From an uncultured Flavobacteriaceae bacterium (GTDB lineage Bacteria; Bacteroidota; Bacteroidia; Flavobacteriales; Flavobacteriaceae), in the NCBI GenBank assembly GCA_947488345.1, contig CANKZQ010000004.1:62001-126000 (forward strand): 64,000 nt of DNA, read 5' to 3'. The position numbers were made by a program, and so were the translations under genes. The notes under the pieces are model-generated. The model saw nothing but the letters and a program-made list of their open reading frames with translations. It searched no databases and was not told where the DNA came from. Shown here piece by piece: positions 61,167 to 64,000 of the stretch; within the stretch, counting starts at the first letter, position 1, and the number at the start of each line of letters is the position of its first letter.

Positions 61167-64000
61167 ATGATGAAAAAATTACTATGTACGCTTCTGTTTT
61201 CAGTGTTCACAATCGGGATTGTAAATGCACAGGCAGATATAAATGTTCAAGGAAATAGTGTGACAATTGTGAGTGGTGATACAACTCCAGATGTTGCGGA
61301 TGATACAGATTTTGGACAGGCTGGTGTTGGGTCTTCTTTGACCAAAATATATACGATCGAAAATACGGGTACTGCTACTTTATTTCTTAGTTTGCCTCCC
61401 GGTTTAACAGGAAGTGCCGATTTTTCAATTTTAGTGGACCCAGATTTTTCAATTCCTGCAGGGAATTCTTCAACTTTTGAGGTGCAATATACGGCCTCGG
61501 CAGTCGGTGTTGTTACCGGTACAGTGTCTATAATAAGTAATGACGGAGACGCAGCCGAGAACCCTTATACATTTGATATACAGGCTGAAGGTATAGCAGC
61601 GACTGATCCAGATATCAATATTCAAGGAAATAGCACGGATATTATAAGTGGTGATACCACTCCGAGTTTAGCTGACGATACAGATTTCGGTCAAATCTCG
61701 ATAGGAGGTACAATTACAAAAACATATACTATTCAAAATACAGGTGTGAGTGATTTATTTATTAGTTTACCTCCGGGCTTAACTGGAAGTTCTGATTTTT
61801 CTGTTGCTTCGAATCCTGCATTTTTAATTGTTCCAGCTGGTTCTTCTACTTTTGATATTGACTTTACTCCAACAGCTGTTGGGGTTGTTACTGGTACTGT
61901 TTCAATTACAAGTAATGATCCAGACGAAAGCCCTTACACATTCGATATCCAGGCTGAGGGTACTGCTGTTAATGAACCCGATATTACTATTTTAGGTAAT
62001 GGTGTTACGATTAGTGATGGAGACACTACCCCTAGTACTACTGATGATACAGATTTTGGACAAGTAAACATTGGTGCTGCTTTAACTAGAACATATACAA
62101 TTGAAAATGAAGGAGCACAGACGCTATTTGTGAGTGCACCTTCTTTAACAGGAAGTGCTGATTTTTCAGTTACTGGCAGTCCTGCGTTCTCCGTTGCGCC
62201 AGGTGCTACAACTACTTTTGATATTGAATTTACTCCTTCGGGAACAGGTGTTGTTACATCAACAATCTCAATTTCAAGTAATGATCCGGATGCTGAAAAT
62301 CCTTATACTTTTGATATTCAGGGAGAAGGTGTCGTTTTGACGGAAGCAGATATAAATGTACAGGGTAATGCAATTGATATCGCAGATGGTGATACCACAC
62401 CAAGTACTGCCGATAATACAGATTTTGGAACGATAAATTTAACTACTTCGTCAACGGTTACATATACTATTGAGAATACTGGAACTGCAACATTATTTGT
62501 TGGTACTCCTTCTTTGACGGGAAGTGCTGACTTTTCAATAACTGCTAATCCGGCCTTTTCGGTGGCGCCAGGCGGAAGTACAACTTTTGATGTTCAATAT
62601 GCGCCAACAGCAATAGGTGCAGCGAGTGCAGAAGTATCGATTCCAAGTAATGATCCGGATACTGAAAACCCATATACGTTCGCGATTCAAGGAGAAGGAA
62701 TTCCTGCAAATCAACCAGAAATAGATATCCAAGGATTAGGTAATTCGATTGCAAATGGTGATACCACACCTAGTGTTACGGATGATACAGATTTTGGACA
62801 AACAGATATTTCATCAGGAAGCGTATCTCATACGTTTACAATTTTCAATACGGGAGATATAGATTTAAACCTTACCGGAACTAGTCCGTTTGTGACGATC
62901 TCAGGAGCAAACGCTGCTGACTTCTCGGTTACTGTTGCTCCTTCGTCGGTTATTACGACTGCTGGAAGTACAACTTTTATTATTACATATAACCCGGCTG
63001 TCATTGGAGTAGGCATTGCGACCATCTCTATTGCAAATGATGATACGGATGAAAATCCTTATACCTTCGATATTCAAGGTGAAGGTATTGATGCAAGTGT
63101 AGATTCACCGTTAATGATAAGCCAATATTATGAAGGTACAAGTTCAATCAATAATTGGATTGAAGTGAAAAATATTTCTACCAATCCAACAATTGCAGGC
63201 TCCTATAATTTGGCATTATTTCTAAATAGTAATGGTACTATTGGAGGAGGTATTGCAACTAATAACCCTGATGAATTTGTTGCAATCCCTGCACTTGCCG
63301 CTGGAGAAGTAGTGATTTTTAGAAGGACCTCTGCAACATTACCGTCGGCTGGAAATTTAGGCTCAGGCAGTATTGTTGAAACTGAGGTGTGTACCTTTAC
63401 AGGGGATGATATTATTGTTATTTCAACATCTTCTGGAGCGAATACATATAATGATAGAATAGATATTGTTGGGGTAGTTGGTAATACTGCTGCTGTGGAT
63501 TGGGGAACAGATATTTCAATCATTAAAGGATGTGGTACAGTAGAACAGGCTTCAACTACGTATAATTCTTTCGATTATTTAGAGTTGACTTTGGAAGAAG
63601 TTAATAACGCCGATCCGAATACAAACATTGCGTTGGGTACTCAAACAGTTGGTTCTACAACTTGGACTACAGGTTGGAGTAATGGTATACCAGATAGAAC
63701 GAAAGAAACTATTGTTAATGGTACTTATTCAAACGCTGATGGTTCTTTCGAATCTTGTAATTTAACGATTAACCCTGGTTCTTCTATCAATTTGGATAGT
63801 GGAGGAACAGGCTCTAATTATGTTTTTGTAGATGGAAATTTAGCGATCAATGGTTCATTTACAATTGGAGATACAGAATCTTTGGTAATGTCTGACCCTG
63901 ACGCATTAATTTCAGGTACCATAAGTAAAATAGAACGTACAACTCCGTTAAATAATTTTAGAGATTATACCTATTGGTCTTCTCCCGTAAGTACTACCAT
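61167..64000 (+). CDS. Large secreted protein with five choice-of-anchor-D repeats (partial)
   Basis: The frame from ATG 61167 is open to the right edge (944 codons) with no stop, so the C-terminus is missing. A signal peptide (MKKLLCTLLFSVFTIGIVNAQ, in part) leads to five repeats of about 123 residues (choice-of-anchor D, ASPM-SPD-2-Hydin-like Ig folds). Each has GDTTPS-x(3)-DDTDFG, TGSADFS and NPYTFDIQ-G/A-EG. From about residue 650 a different region follows (SPLMISQYYEGTSSINNWIEVKNIS), lamin-tail-like. It is likely surface-exposed or secreted; a type IX sorting domain would lie past the edge. Confidence 0.88.
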   Translation, partial: MMKKLLCTLLFSVFTIGIVNAQADINVQGNSVTIVSGDTTPDVADDTDFGQAGVGSSLTKIYTIENTGTATLFLSLPPGLTGSADFSILVDPDFSIPAGNSSTFEVQYTASAVGVVTGTVSIISNDGDAAENPYTFDIQAEGIAATDPDINIQGNSTDIISGDTTPSLADDTDFGQISIGGTITKTYTIQNTGVSDLFISLPPGLTGSSDFSVASNPAFLIVPAGSSTFDIDFTPTAVGVVTGTVSITSNDPDESPYTFDIQAEGTAVNEPDITILGNGVTISDGDTTPSTTDDTDFGQVNIGAALTRTYTIENEGAQTLFVSAPSLTGSADFSVTGSPAFSVAPGATTTFDIEFTPSGTGVVTSTISISSNDPDAENPYTFDIQGEGVVLTEADINVQGNAIDIADGDTTPSTADNTDFGTINLTTSSTVTYTIENTGTATLFVGTPSLTGSADFSITANPAFSVAPGGSTTFDVQYAPTAIGAASAEVSIPSNDPDTENPYTFAIQGEGIPANQPEIDIQGLGNSIANGDTTPSVTDDTDFGQTDISSGSVSHTFTIFNTGDIDLNLTGTSPFVTISGANAADFSVTVAPSSVITTAGSTTFIITYNPAVIGVGIATISIANDDTDENPYTFDIQGEGIDASVDSPLMISQYYEGTSSINNWIEVKNISTNPTIAGSYNLALFLNSNGTIGGGIATNNPDEFVAIPALAAGEVVIFRRTSATLPSAGNLGSGSIVETEVCTFTGDDIIVISTSSGANTYNDRIDIVGVVGNTAAVDWGTDISIIKGCGTVEQASTTYNSFDYLELTLEEVNNADPNTNIALGTQTVGSTTWTTGWSNGIPDRTKETIVNGTYSNADGSFESCNLTINPGSSINLDSGGTGSNYVFVDGNLAINGSFTIGDTESLVMSDPDALISGTISKIERTTPLNNFRDYTYWSSPVSTT
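61236..63087 (+). repeat. Five tandem 123-residue coding repeats
   Basis: Unit starts (Asp or Glu codon of D-I-N/T-I/V) fall at 61236, 61611, 61980, 62349 and 62718, and the last unit ends near 63087. Spacing is 375 bp once and then 369 bp four times. The strongest shared DNA codes for DDTDFG and for NPYTFDIQ. Units have diverged in sequence but not in length. Confidence 0.85.

Noticed and set aside
1-64000. tRNA, rRNA, CRISPR arrays, insertion sequences, prophage
   Set aside because: I looked for cloverleaf T-loops, direct short repeats with spacers, and transposase or integrase motifs and found none I can support; a tRNAscan or Infernal run would settle the RNA part.

Overview
The window is a low-GC chromosome segment from a member of the Flavobacteriaceae (phylum Bacteroidetes). 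I infer this from gene content: menaquinone genes, SusC-like TonB receptor architecture with a carboxypeptidase-like N-terminal domain, the recF-DUF721 pair, argS ending in PERM, CIA30 and GIN-domain proteins, and lipoproteins with CSNDDDG-type N-termini. It is also supported by recurrent promoter elements of the Bacteroidetes type (-7 box TAnnTTTG). Gene density is high. I see no rRNA, tRNA, CRISPR array, insertion sequence or prophage, so the segment looks like ordinary core genome with a few accessory clusters.

Layout: 1-7.4 kb holds a truncated secreted hydrolase, an ABC exporter coupled to an M23 peptidase, argS with a CIA30 protein, and a PNPOx-like/cupin pair. 7.5-15.2 kb carries folD, ffh, a CDP-alcohol phosphatidyltransferase, uvrB and an ABC-2 transporter; a plus-strand promoter/terminator pair upstream of uvrB may define a small RNA. 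15.9-23.8 kb is the menaquinone region: menI, a membrane-anchored alpha/beta hydrolase, menF and menD in one operon, with menB 2.3 kb further on. A degenerate esterase with a TPR-like tail lies between menD and menB. 23.8-28.8 kb has a pentapeptide protein, an M28 peptidase, a methyltransferase and an Ntn acylase lipoprotein.

29.1-33.9 kb is the most distinctive accessory part. It holds a conserved 56-residue protein overlapping an HExxH metallopeptidase ORF, then a probable metal-uptake locus: two small His-rich exported proteins that share a C-terminal RAPP motif and flank a TonB-dependent receptor and a lipoprotein. 33.9-45.5 kb contains purB, a three-domain FAS1 lipoprotein, a YwqK/MORN protein, mnmA, a nitronate monooxygenase/GIN pair, a lytic transglycosylase, rmlC and mtaB. 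45.5-51 kb has a GNAT enzyme, an unusual ABC ATPase/membrane protein pair with a large extracytoplasmic domain, and an orphan oligopeptide-binding lipoprotein.

51-59.6 kb is a long minus-strand run: TPR protein, ribH, small TM protein, mutL, rhomboid, TPR-AAA ATPase, TPR membrane protein, second rhomboid, and an EEP-family protein. The two rhomboids flanking a TPR-AAA/TPR-membrane pair form a plausible membrane-protein quality-control module. Divergently, recF and a DUF721/DciA-like gene lead to a large secreted protein with five regular 123-residue choice-of-anchor-D repeats that runs off the right edge.
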